64,000 nt of DNA from Magnolia sinica (Eukaryota; Streptophyta; Magnoliopsida; Magnoliales; Magnoliaceae), in assembly GCF_029962835.1 (NCBI RefSeq), contig NC_080578.1:47795001-47859000 (forward strand), written 5' to 3'. Shown in pieces: positions 46,791 through 59,265 of this stretch. The position numbers and the translations under genes are program-made. The notes beneath the pieces are model-generated. The model was not told where the DNA came from. It saw only the letters and a list, made by a program, of their open reading frames with translations, and searched no databases. The stretch's first letter is position 1; each line of letters starts with the position of its first letter.

Positions 46791-49131
46791 GCCTTGCTTA
46801 GATGAATCATGATTTAAAGATCACCACTACAGGGTAATCGTAATCCTTTCTGCCGTGGCCTGAAAATTGATAAAAAGAGAAATGCATAACTGTCCATATT
46901 CAGATGAAAAATCCATTATTTACAGCTGGCATCTTATCATTTGGTGGATAACGTTTCAAGCTATCCAATCGGAGGCCAGATCCACGTCAGAGCTTTGTTG
47001 GTTTAAGCTTAAAGCTACAATAAAGATGTGTGAGCCCATCATGATGTCTACATGACATCCAATCCTCATCTTCTCTTGGGGTACCCAAAATGATAATCCA
47101 TCTCAGGTGGTGTACACGACGTGAAATCATGCCTTTCACCTCTTAAAATCTAAGTAGTGTAACCCACTTGAGTTTTGGAATGGCCTGAATTTTTGGGGGA
47201 GTACGTTACAGAATACCATGGCCTATACAGAACAGCATAGCCCTGTACACAATCTGGAAGGTTTTTAACCGTGAACGTCCTATGCTCATTGCAATTATTT
47301 CTTGTGACGTGGCCTGCTTACAACATGGGCTGATTTTTGCAGACCTTGTCTATGACACTTAATTTACGCAGCTGCGTAGAGACTGTCCATTAGGTGGGAG
47401 CCCTTATTTCAACCTATACAACAGATCAGAACACTCGAAAGAAAAGACAGAAGGAAAAAAGAAAAAGGGTGGAACCAACAGAATACCAATGACTCCCAAA
47501 AAAGGAATATAAATAAAAGCATGAATATCATTGTCTCCCATAAAAGAAAAAGTCAATACTAGATATTCAATTGAAGAAAGAAAATAAAGTGGCTATTTGA
47601 TGGTACACCTTTTCATATTTTTACATGAATTCATAGAAAACAGTACAACAAACCAAATATGCATATTTCCTTGTGACGTACACTTCTTCTTCTTCTTATT
47701 ATTTTCCATTTCCTGAAGAATCCATGTTTATTTTGCATATCCCAGACATGGTTTCAACAGAGACAAACAGAAGATAAAAATGGATAGTCTAAATGTTGTG
47801 CTTAGTTTTCTCTTGAAAAATAAGGAGGTGCTCTGATTATCACCAAACATGAATATAGGTTTCACTTGTTTGTTCTTGAATTCACATAGTTCCCTCTTCA
47901 TCCTAGTATGTTTAGCAAAGGTAGAGAATACAGCCTGACATTCAGATTTTGCAACTAAATGCGTCTCATGCATGCTATCAACCTATGGTGGACTTTTAGT
48001 CATCAGGGTGTCTTTGTCCTTCGGCCCCATCAAATGCAGAATGAGTAGAATCCTTTCCTTGGTTCCTTACCTTATGAATTCAAAAGAGTTTTATTTTCTC
48101 CTTTTAAATGTTGTCTCTGCGTTATTAAGTTTCGAGTGGAGGGCGGGTTGTTCTTGGAGGGGTTGTGAGCGACCCCCCTTCTGATTGAAGGTCTCAAATG
48201 AATTTTTGTCACTCTCTCTATATTGTAAGTTTTTGAGCTTGAGATTGGTTGTTGATTACTTTAAGTTATACTGTATATATATTAGTTTTGGTGCGTGGTT
48301 TCATAAGATTCTCCATGATATCAAGACTCCTTGGTAATGATCAAGATTTGATTCCTTACAATCATCAGTTACCTATTGGCGTTGTGCCTTGAAAAACCAA
48401 TGTTATATTACATTTTTAGTTAATATATATGATAATTTATGCATATATTAGCTTAATTAATGTTTATGGAAAATGAATGTTCACATGAGATTTGAAGAGA
48501 TTTCTAGCCATCCTTAAGTATTTGATATTTGACATAACAGCCAATTGCCAAAGGAGAGTTTTAAGGCATGTATATATCTTAGTACACCTTCTTTAGCATT
48601 AAAACTTAACAACCTGTGGGTTTTTTTTTTTTTTGGTTTATTTGTTTGTTTGTCATCCTTGTGTAATAGTCTCCACCATCAAGTACACCTTGAGTTGCTC
48701 GTGAGAGTATGATTATGTCATGTATATAGGAAGATTGATTCAAGTATCTAGACCCAGAGACTCATCATGCCTAGATTAAATAGACTTATAAATATGTAAG
48801 CTTTTATTAATCTCTAAAACTTAATGATGTGTGGATGAATAGGACCTGATTAAATGCGCTTTAACTTGCTTTATGAGGTTAACATATAGTAAATAAAAGT
48901 GGGCTTGGTCGAGAGCATACATTAGGATCATTAATGTCCATGCAATTCAACAAGAGATTTACTTGCTCTATAGTGGGCTGATTTAATAATTTGGATTTTT
49001 CATCAAGTGTTTTAAAAGTTAGTCAATGTATTGAAGATTTTCAATTAGTTAATTGTAAGTTTTCAATAATTAATTTTTATTTTAATTGTTGATTTATTTT
49101 AAACCATAACTGATGAACATCCAATGGTTAA
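46791..49131. other. Intergenic sequence, no gene recognised
   Basis: It contains a MITE-like scrap around 47095-47200 (CCACTTGAGTTTTGGAATGG) and otherwise unclassified, moderately AT-rich sequence. The frames of 70-80 codons near 47728-48184 do not resemble known proteins. Confidence 0.5.
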
Positions 49132-49995
49132 TGTTGATGCAAAAATCTGGTTAGCCCTCCTTAAACCTTCAAGCACCTGCACAAGGAACAGACAAAGGAG
49201 ACCCTATCTAATACGGGGGACAATCTGATGCCTAAGTAAGGTAGGGAATTTGGGTCTGGTCATAAACAGGGTTTTAGGCAAGAGATTGTGTGTACCTTTC
49301 ACCATTAGGGATGCCCTTATTTATAGGTAGGAGAGGGCGGTGGAGTGGAAGGTGGTCTCCCTATTCAGTAGGTGCATATTATAGAAGGATTCGGATCTCG
49401 TATGTGTCATGAAGATCTCCCGAGATCCTCGACTAAGGTCTCGAGCAGATCTGTGTTGCGATTGACTTCCTAGATCCTCGGCTGAGATTTCAGGCAGATA
49501 CCATTGGGACTAGGTCGGAACTAGCAGAGGTGGGATTATGCCGACTTGGATGTTATGCCGACCTAGGTGTTATGCCGACTTGGATGTTATGTCGAGTTCC
49601 CCTCGGTAAAGGGAAGATTAACGGGCTTTCCGACCTGCTCTTGAGGATGGTCGTAAGATCGAGTCCGATCTAGTTTCCTGCTCGGGAGCGGTGCCTTTAG
49701 CAGTATTTGTAATTGGTGGACGTTATTGAGTGCATGGGGTTCCGACCTGACCTTATCTTTATTGCAGAATATTTTTTTCCCATAACAGTAAGCCCCCTAC
49801 TTCTGAGTTTACGAAGCAAGCTTGTAAAGTAAGTTAGTCTAGTTTAGGTCGGACCACCTTACGTCAGGGGTGTCAGATTTGCTTGCCATTAATGTAGAGT
49901 AAGGCAGTGTGTACAGGAATCAGGGCGTATCTACAATCATGATGCGCAGTGCTCGAGGTCACATGCGTTGTTAGGGCACTTGTTCGGCGCTTGGC

Positions 49996-50001
49996 TTTTG
50001 G
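49996..50001. repeat. Target-site duplication TTTTGG, left
   Basis: TTTTGG lies immediately before the LTR start TGTCATGCCC; the matching hexamer is at 58861-58866. Confidence 0.7.
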
Positions 50002-52323
50002 TGTCATGCCCTAAACCCGAAAATCAGGCTCACAGAATTTTCGATCGCTGAATCCGATGCCGACAGGCTCCGTAGTACCCCATTCTTGGCTCCCGACACC
50101 CATATGTCGGATTCCGATCATAGGATCATACAAGGAGGATTTTTAGTATGTTTTTTTAACAGTTGATCTGTTTAGGCGATTACACATTTTGTACATGGTA
50201 TCAACGCATATCGAAGAGATGAACCTGTTTGATATATCACACATACTATGGTGCACCAGCTCAATAGTAATGAGGGAAAAATAGCAACTCCAACAACTCT
50301 TAATGCATCCTGAAAAAGTGTAAGTCATCTATATGAGCAAACCACAGCTCGTGAGTCTACTACGTGCTAAGAGTAAAACACAGCTTATCAGGGCGCTCCC
50401 GTAAAGACATCCAAAACAACCATAAGCATATTATCAACCGATCATGTTATCATATGTGAGCAGGTTATCAATTAAGCATGTCGTATAACTGCATAGGTTA
50501 TTATGAACATGACATCAATAATAGGCATGTCACTCAACAAGCGACCATGAATCATTAAAATAGCCAATCATTGTGAACAAAATAATCAAATTCCATTTTC
50601 TACTCTATGGCATACGATGGAAAGGCCATGACAGAGCTGACATGTGGAGTCGTAGTAAGCCAAATGTTATATGCTGAGGATGCAATGCAATATGCAATTC
50701 AAAAGAACTAACAAGCTAGAGTGTGTAATCGGAATGATAGTACGTGGTATCGCAAACTATGGGGTTCATCACAAGGGACTTCTATCCAAACCAGTCTCAT
50801 ACCTAAATTTAGATAGCTAGACTCAATGTGGCAAACTCCTGATCTCAAGTTAGTCGCCCGCCCCAACCGAAATCCTAGCCATTACGAAGATACACATAAT
50901 GATTTGGTTGCATACCATCAACTCGAGTGGATAGTGGATGGATAAATGAATGAGTCAAGTACTGAGTATGTAACTGTTGTATAGTAGCCCGCCAACTACT
51001 GGTTGCTCGCCTAGGCCTTTAGGCCCTGCCCACATCAGTGTCCGCCCACATGTGCCCGCTCACGTGAGCAGCAATGACGGGATGTCATCATATCAATACC
51101 GTACATCTTTGGGATCATCACCAAGGTCTTGTACAATGTCAGCTATACCAAGGCTATGTGATGCAAGGCATGAATGTTATCTGTCCTATCAAGGCTATAC
51201 GATGCAAGACATGAATGTTAGCTGTCGTACTAAGGCTATGCGATGCAAGGCATGAATGCTATCAGCCATACCAAGGCCATACGATGCGATGCAAGGCCTA
51301 CATAGCTAATGTCATATGCAAGATGCAGCTCAAGCATACCAATCCATATATTAATCCAGCTCATCTTTGTAGAATCATATATCAGTACAGTTCTCTCTGG
51401 ATAATCATTGGGGTTTGATACACTATACACCACATTGTCGCCCTACAATGGACGTACAACCGCGCAAGTAGTAGAGACCTCACTACCCACCTGACTAGTA
51501 GTCTGCCAACATCTACTCGGCACATTGGTAGTAGACCCATTTACGAGCTGTTCAGACTCAGCCTAGTAATTGCCCCCTACCCTCGTGCGGGTAAGGCCAC
51601 ACCCCCTTCCAACCGACGACGACATAGTGGGAGACGTGGCCTCCTGGTATTCGGCCCTCATGCGCTCATACATCCACTCGGTCTAGGCATTGGAGGATCC
51701 TCCATGGTACCATAAGGGTTTGGAGACTTTCACCCTAGGACATCCTTCTCGCCCCCGTGTTTAGCAAGAATTTTCGGTGTCAAATCCTACCATCTACGCT
51801 ATATCTGCGGAGGCTACAACCCTGATGTTGCTATGGTGTACAGTAATCATAATCACACAATGCAAGATGCATGAGTCACTCAGTCCAATCATGCATCAAT
51901 CCTACGCATACCGTGCGCTCATGTGGGATAACTCCGCCTATCAAGGAGTCTCATAAACAACCTGCCCAATGACATATGTAATGGTCAACCACATCTCATA
52001 TTAAGCATCCAGATGATGCGTATGAGAATGAATCATGGTGATGATGTACTCTCCTCATATCAAGAATGGGCCTAGACGGCCTACTCATATCAAGAATGAG
52101 CCTAATAATTATGGGGGCCCAATGATTTGGTTTAACCCACTAAGAGGAGATGAAAATGGGCCTAACAACGGGCCTTAGGGAGGGTTATAATGTAGACATT
52201 TAACCACCATTGTCCTTACAATGTGGACATTTAACCATCATTGCTCCCAAGGCATGGCCTATTTTAATACCAATTAGGAAGACTGAAATTATAGTAATGA
52301 CCGCTTTAGTAGAAGTGGGAATA

Positions 52324-54770
52324 TGCCAAGGTGTCCTAGAGGGGGGTGAATAGGACTTTTTAAAATTTTATAATGATTTTAAACCTATCAACCCTATCCT
52401 GAATTAATATGCAAATATCAAGATTTTTTCAATGTAACTCTAATGGCTTCCAAGCTAAATAGAGGATCCAATCATAACACTATTCAAAACATAAACACGA
52501 TGAGGAACATAGTTCATGATGGATGTGACAGTGTGTGAGATGTGATTTTAATTAGTTTTAGGTAATTATGTAAGCATCCATTATGAGAACATTCAGAGAA
52601 ATTACACAAGTATTAAAAGTAAATAGCAATCCCAAACACAGTCATTTTTATAGTCATGCGACTATGTATCTACTCCACTTCCGACGAACGTACTCAAACC
52701 TTGAGTGTACCAGATCTCACTAACGAAGGTTTTAAATCAGGTTCACCTCTAACCTTCACAACCTACACGAGATCGACTCTAGGACCTACACAAGGAACCT
52801 AGACGTGTCTCCACGAGACACAAGTTTATGCCTCACACAGGAAAAAGGGTCAACACACAATACCTAGGTTTTAGGCTACACAAGCCAAGGATCTATACAA
52901 GGAACCTAGAGTTTATGCCCTACACAAGAGCAAATGTCAACACACAACACCTAGGGTTTTAGGCTACACAGGCCAAGGACCTAAACTAAAGACCTAAGTT
53001 TATGCTCACCAAGAGTAAGGGTCAACACACAACACCTAGGGTTTTAGGCCACTTAGGCCAATGACCTACACTAAGGACCTAAGTTTATGCTCACCAAGAA
53101 CAAGGGTCAACACACAACACCCACATGTACTCTCCCATCGTAGGCCTCCTATGAGGACTTGAAAGGGGTGAGAATCACCTGTGACCTAATCCTACACAAA
53201 GAAATGATTAACAGGGTTTATGGACTCTAATAACTTATAGATAAGTAGATGAGCCTCATTAAGCATGTTGATGACATTCTCCTCCTTTGTTAATGAAGAA
53301 TCTTCAGCTCCCTTGATATGCAACACTTATGATGTTCCAATGTAAGGCGACGGGTTGGGTCAAGGTTATGTTGGTAATTACTCTATTAAATGATTAATTA
53401 TTGGAGTGACAGAGTAATACCACGATCTATCCATTCAAGGAATCTCAGCTTAATGATTTTCTATTAAGGTGATAGCGGAAGGATCCTTGAATGCGGAAGT
53501 TCATTCACCAATCCACTCTACTGAATATCAATGATGAGGGTGGGTTGGAGGATGAACTCCCATGAGAAAAAGAGCTTAAGTAATATGCAGGACTCTCTGA
53601 AGGCTCTCTCTATTTTTCTCACTTCCTCAACCTAAGGCAAGCTCTCATTAAATAGGTAAAAAGTTTCAACGAAAATAAAACAGTCATATTTTTTGACAGA
53701 GTTCGATATCATCGAGCGTATACTCTCAATAACGTCGAATGGCCGCTCGATGACACAAACTCAATTTGTCAAATGCTTTTGACCCTTTTTGCCAACTGAT
53801 CGATGATATCGAACATGCTTTGATATCATCGGATTTCGAACACTGATTTCATCGACCCATGGTTCGATTCCTCGACATTTAAAAACATGAGAGTAAACTT
53901 GCCTTTGGAACTGAACAGGCATCGATATGATCGAGCATTCCTTGATATCATCTGGTTTTGAATATCGATGATATCGATACCAGTTTCGATTCATCGATCT
54001 TTTCAAGGAATTTTCCTATAAACTCGCTGGACAGTTTTGTGTCCCAATTCGATGACATCGACCTGGTCTCGATATGATCGATCTTTGAATATCGATATCA
54101 TCGAGTGATTCTCGATACCTCAAACATTTAAAAGAATTTACCTGAAAGCTTGCTGGACAGATTTGTGTCCCAATCCGATGTCATCGAAGGTCCATCGATA
54201 TCATCAAGATTTGAACTTTGAAGATATCAAGACTCTCTTCGAGTCATCGAAAATCACATGATTTTCCTTAACTGCTTGATGGACACAAACTAACCAGATA
54301 TCGATTTTATCGAGCCGTTTCGATGAACTCGAGATTCGAAAGTCGATGATATCGATCCTGTCATCGATTCATCGAGAATTTAGCCTAGGTTTCATTTTGG
54401 TTGTTGGACATCTGAAGTCTTCATTTCGATAACATCGAGTGAGTTTCGAGGACATCGATAACAGAGCCCAATTTGATCGAAGCACTATCGATAAATCGAT
54501 GAAGGCTGAAAACTTAGAGATTTTTCTGATTTTGCAAAACAGTTTTCATACCTTAAATCCTATGTTGTTCTAACCATTTATAAGAGTTTTATATACCTGG
54601 TGTTTTGGGACATGAGATGTGAGGCAAAGTTTAACTTTGTAGAGATCTGAAGCCACATCCAGTTGAGTCAGATGCTTGAACGATCTTCCTATGGGGCTCA
54701 CTTGTCTTACTGACTCAACACTCATGCTAATTGACAAACTATGACACTTTCAAAGATGAACGGGCATCAT
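52324..54770 (+). repeat. Family C dispersed repeat, copy 2
   Basis: Begins TGCCAAGGTGTCCTAGAGG, with GGGGGGTGAATAGGAC just after, a motif seen at many plant repeat ends. It is collinear with 22301-24495: ATGGCTTCCAAGC, CACTTCCGACGAACGTACTC, tandem ACCTACACAAGGAACC segments (52760-53130) and the ATCGA array. Non-coding. The right border is approximate. Confidence 0.65.
53700..54500. repeat. ATATCATCGA-type short tandem array (family C copy 2)
   Basis: ATCGATATCATCGA, GATGACATCGA and similar motifs recur about every 20-40 bases across the stretch, more than 20 times. Confidence 0.75.
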
Positions 54771-54950
54771 AAACATCTTTACATACATCATGGTGGAATC
54801 ACACATCACAATTGAGCCTCATATACATCACCTTGGGCCTCACACAAGGGCTCACATACATCATATTGGGCCTCGCTCATGTGCCTCATATACATCACTT
54901 TGGGCCTCACACAAGGGCCTCATATGGTCAACAAGCATGTTTTGTCATCA

Positions 54951-54953
54951 TAC

Positions 54954-54987
<34 letters not shown>

Positions 54988-54991
54988 GTAT

Positions 54992-55038
<47 letters not shown>
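54951..55038. repeat. Compound (AT)n (ATGT)n (AC)n (AT)n microsatellite
   Basis: A run of AT, then TATG units, then about 14 AC units, then AT again. The Thr/His- and Tyr/Ile-rich frames crossing it are artefacts. Confidence 0.95.
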
Positions 55039-55039
<1 letters not shown>

Positions 55040-55239
55040 CATCATCATTACCATGAGGATCATTTTCACTTCATGATTAACATAAACAATGTCATAAGTG
55101 TTATAAATAATTACTCATCCATCATCAATGCATATGCTATAATTCACCATCCATTAAATCATATCTATCATTTCAACCAACAACTCACAATCATCATTAT
55201 CATGTTACCATACATGTATCATCATCTCACCCATCACTA

Positions 55240-57990
55240 GGTGCGTCCTACCTAGTGTGACTTCCACACTGGACTTGAACTACATGCAAGGCATGGGGTC
55301 GTATAGGTCAAGTGTGAGTCCCACTTGGTGAACCAATAGGCCAACCCAAGGGCATAAATGTCCAACCACAACGCTTTCAATGGTGTGGATCTAATTCCAC
55401 AACTAAGTGGGCTCCACACATTCCACCAACTAGAAACAATGCACAATCTCAAACACAAAGGATAACATGCTAACATCTTTCATGTCATATATCATATTGG
55501 GCCTACTAGCCACATACACAACAAACCAAGAAAAAGCCCAATTATCCAGTTTATGCATTATAAAATAGGTCTCTCTAAGCGTGGTCTACTTGACTAGAGG
55601 TAGTATACAAGACACGCTGCCCAGTAGGCAATGGGCCTGCCCAACGGGCTCAAGGAAGGTTACCTTTGTGGGTTTCTCATTCCCCAACGATTTCTCCTAG
55701 TGTTGGGCCTGCTTGGGCCTTAGGGTTGCATCATTTAGATGGGCCCAAGGCCACCTATGTCTTAAGAGAACATTTGGACAACAAGATCTGTCCACTAAAT
55801 ATTTTACAAGTTATACAATACCCATTTACAAAACATGTCAGGTGGACCTCATTACATGAAAGGTAAGGCCCATACAAGACAGCCCATACTAGATGGCCCA
55901 CATAAGGTTTTTAAGCCTAATAATATCTGAGAGTTATTTTTCAAAGTTTAGATGTTGCATTAAATGCTTTGGGAAAGTGGTAGACCCCACTAACGTGGCC
56001 CCACAAAATTTACATCAAACAGATTTTTGTGTAATGTTGGTTTCTGGGTCATTTTAGAGTCAGATTCATGATCACGTGGGGCCTACATGTGGTGAAAGAA
56101 AATAACCACCTGGTAGCTCTATGTATGGGCTTTACAAATTATAAGGTAGGTCTCATTTTTTGGGTGATTACAATTTACGGTGATGGCCCAAATATGAGTA
56201 CTTGGAGAAACTGTGTAGGAAATATAGTGCAGAATTAGTTTTTGGCCCGATTTTACGTATATCCCATGATCACAAGGGACCACATTTCAGTGTGCTGTCA
56301 GGTGCCCTTGGTTGTACTATATATGCACTTCAAAAATTATAAGTTAGAACCAACTGGTTGTGCACACGTAATATTTGGTATAGGGCCAAACATAGGCACT
56401 TTGAATTTCTGCACATAATTTTTCTACACAACCATGCCTGACCACATTTTGAAATCCACTCCCTAATCATGTGGGGTCTGATTTGGCCTAATTAAAATAT
56501 TATTCATCTATTTATTAGTGTAGGTTAGAGGTTTTAAGTGGTGGCCTACTCAAATCTCCAGTGTGTGGTCCACTACAGAGGCCCAAAGTTGGTACAAAAC
56601 ACACATAATCAGACAGTTTTCAGAAATGGAGTCTGTAACAAATTAGGGCCCAATTTCCAAATGCTTAGAGATCAATCCTGACAAAAAGGTGGGACATCCC
56701 AGCTCACTTATATAAGGATTAAACATCCCCTAAAGTGAGACCCTTAACTACAGAGTGTGGGGCCTAGTATAAGGTGCCAAAGAGGCCTACATGCAATATA
56801 GTTAAGTACTTGAAAAATTTTCAGCAAACAGAAAGTGTAAAGGGAATGAAATAGATCCAATGGCAAGTGGGGCCCACATACTAGCAAACCATAGATAAGA
56901 GACACAAAAATATACATGGGTTCCCAGATTGGATGAACTAATAAAATGCATAAATCACAAGTGGTCCCACACCCAAGTAGATCAATGAGAGGATAATTGT
57001 TATGTATAATATAGATCTAACATATTCATCAAGTAACACATGAAATATATATTGATAAAATCTCTATGATCAGATTCTCTGTTGAAAGATATGATCCAAT
57101 GGATGGTTTAGGAATAAGTCATTCAGGTCGTTTATGGGTTTCCAACCATACAGAGCCTTGGATCCATCTGGACCACACATAGAAATTCAATATTTGTCCT
57201 TACAGAAGTATCTATTGGTCCAAAATTTTCTAAATTTATCATGAAAGAATCTGACATATGGACCATACATATGATTATTAACTATCGCAAATAAATTAAG
57301 AGAAAATATCAAATACATTTGACCATTGGAATCACGGATATGGCCCAAACAAGAATGGTCATAATAAGCTCTCCAATACATCTTTCGTATAAGGCTAAGA
57401 TCTCAGCCATCCGAACTCCGATTGAGGCTTATTATATACTATTGGAAAGATGGTTTGATTTTTTATGAATCCAATAGGACATATATTTTCAATACATTTA
57501 TTAAAAGAGTTTAAATATGGGTCCATTTAAGCAAAAATCGGAATCCTGCATGTGCTGCTAAAAAAAAACCAAGTAAACTTGATGTTATGGATGATTGGAC
57601 CATTGGATGGCTAGGAAATTTGGTTCAGAGTTAGTCCATATTGTGATTCATAATATATCCATAAGTTTCAACTCCAATCTCAACATGGTTGATTTTATAT
57701 GATTTTTAGAACTTGTTATCCAGAAACAAAAACAGGATTACAAATGAAGGGTGTAGATATGATGTTCATCATGGTGGACCATACTGACATGGGCCACTTT
57801 ACTGACCACCATAGATATAAATATATGCATATAAGGACTCTATACCAGTGGGGCCCACACATATCAAGAAAATAAAAAGAGGAAGAAAGAGGAGGATGAG
57901 GAGGATGGGAGGAGGGGTGTAGACTCACCTCAATGGATGGATGGTTGGATGATGATGTGTGGTCCACTCCTTCTAGGTTAGATGATGAGC
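55240..57990. other. LTR body of family B copy 3, non-coding
   Basis: The sequence has scattered GGGCCCA and GTGGGGCC words and no protein-like frame. A GGAGGATG-rich purine stretch lies at 57870-57915. Confidence 0.5.
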
Positions 57991-58081
57991 CACACCTTGG
58001 CCCCACTCTCTCTCACTTCTCTTAAAATCTCAGAATTTTTCTAAGTATAGGAAAAGAATAAGTGCAAGAGAGCTCCTACTC

Positions 58082-58088
58082 TTATATA
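58082..58088 (-). promoter_or_regulatory. LTR TATA box, family B copy 3
   Basis: The minus strand reads CCCTATATAAGAGTAGGAGC, a strong plant TATA context, followed by a CT-rich leader at about 58000-58020. Confidence 0.6.
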
Positions 58089-58860
58089 GGGAATTGGGGG
58101 TTGAGGTGGCAAGATGATGTGGCAAGTTTATGGGATCTTATTGGTGTTAAAAGTGAGGTGAAAGGTGGTGAATGGCATGGGTAGTGGATAGATGAGGTGG
58201 ATGGTGTTAAGCATGCATTGGTCAAGGTGGAAGAAATCCAGACATGCATTGGCTAATGGATGGATAATGGTTATAGGTTGTAGGTGATGCATGATGGATG
58301 ATAAAGTGGAGTGTTGCAATTGATTGTTTGAAGTGATGTAGCACAAATCAAGACATGCATTAGATGCATGTATAGGATAAGGTGGACATGGGTCATGATT
58401 AGTTTCTAAGGCATGAGGAGAGAGCTAATGATGAGTTTTGGGGGAGAATCCAATTTTGTCTTATAGTGCTTGTCTTATATTTACTAGCTTCTTATTTTGT
58501 CATATAGAAATTATCCTATTTGTTGGTAATTTCCATGTTCTAAAAGTGGGCTTTAGGCCCACATGGGCTCAAGTCCAATGGGCTTAGCCTAATAAAGGGT
58601 GCTTGTGTTACTGGATACATAATTTGAGCCTTACATTCGATGGGTCATATCTCACTAACAGAGCATCAGATTGACACACGGTTTTCACCATTGTGACTGC
58701 AACGACGACACGGTCCATATGATAGAGGTCTCAATGTCATTCAGAACAAATCACTTTGGTAAGTTTTCTAGGTGCACTAGGGTACAATTATGGTCTATCA
58801 ACGGTGCGAGTTGGGACATGTGTGCACACGAGCGATGTTGCAAAAGATCGGGATCCCACA

Positions 58861-58866
58861 TTTTGG
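58861..58866. repeat. Target-site duplication TTTTGG, right
   Basis: TTTTGG follows the CCCACA end of the lone LTR and matches 49996-50001. Confidence 0.7.
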
Positions 58867-59006
58867 GCATTGATGCATGGCTTGTCCTCAGTCACAAAGT
58901 TGCATAGTGAATGGTAGTGCTCCACGTGTCCGAGTGAGAGTATTGAGGGGCTGTTTTCGGCTACATATAAAATGCGAGTATTGAGTGCTCGCACGAGCAT
59001 GTTTGC

Positions 59007-59013
59007 TATAAAA
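59007..59013 (+). promoter_or_regulatory. TATA box of the Tat-like LTR
   Basis: GCTATAAAAGGGAGTGCCC is a strong TATA context about 250 bases before the coding region. Confidence 0.65.
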
Positions 59014-59206
59014 GGGAGTGCCCTAGCATCGTCTAAGGCTATTTGCCCTTTACCTTTTTGCTGCGTTCTTTACTCTTCTCCGGCGTCAGATAATTTTCGG
59101 TGAGACTTCAGGCATTCTTCCCGGTGAGCCTTGCCCTTACTCTTGATCTTCTATCCCCCTGGTGGCCTTCCTGCCTAGAAAATATATCTGAATCGTTTGA
59201 TCAATT

Positions 59207-59231
59207 GGGGGGGGCGGGGGGGGGGGGGGGG
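59207..59231. repeat. G homopolymer run (24 of 25 bases)
   Basis: Two G blocks separated by one C at 59215, in the leader of the Tat-like element. It could form a quadruplex in DNA or RNA. The length may also be unreliable in the assembly. Confidence 0.9.
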
Positions 59232-59265
59232 TGATCTCCACCCTATGTTGAATCCAACGTAACCA

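Larger units (their letters stand above)
50002..58860 (-). mobile_element. Lone LTR of family B, copy 3, with nested repeat
   Basis: On the minus strand it starts TGTGGGATCCCGATC and ends CGGGTTTAGGGCATGACA, with a 6-bp target duplication TTTTGG on both sides. The part 50200-52260 is the reverse complement of the conserved region at 300-1750 and 33060-34640. The TATA box is at 58082-58088, followed by a CT-rich leader near 58000. No coding domain is present, so it is probably a solo LTR. Removing the family C insertion leaves about 6.4 kb, long for a plant LTR. It separates the two halves of the Tat-like LTR. Confidence 0.75.

Noticed and set aside
47728-47973. 81-codon minus-strand frame (FMFGDNQSTSLFF region)
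   Set aside because: No recognisable family and no supporting splice or promoter structure.
54790-55240. Plus-strand open frames rich in His, Thr, Tyr and Ile
   Set aside because: They cross a compound AT/AC microsatellite and GGCCTCA subrepeats and have no protein-like composition.
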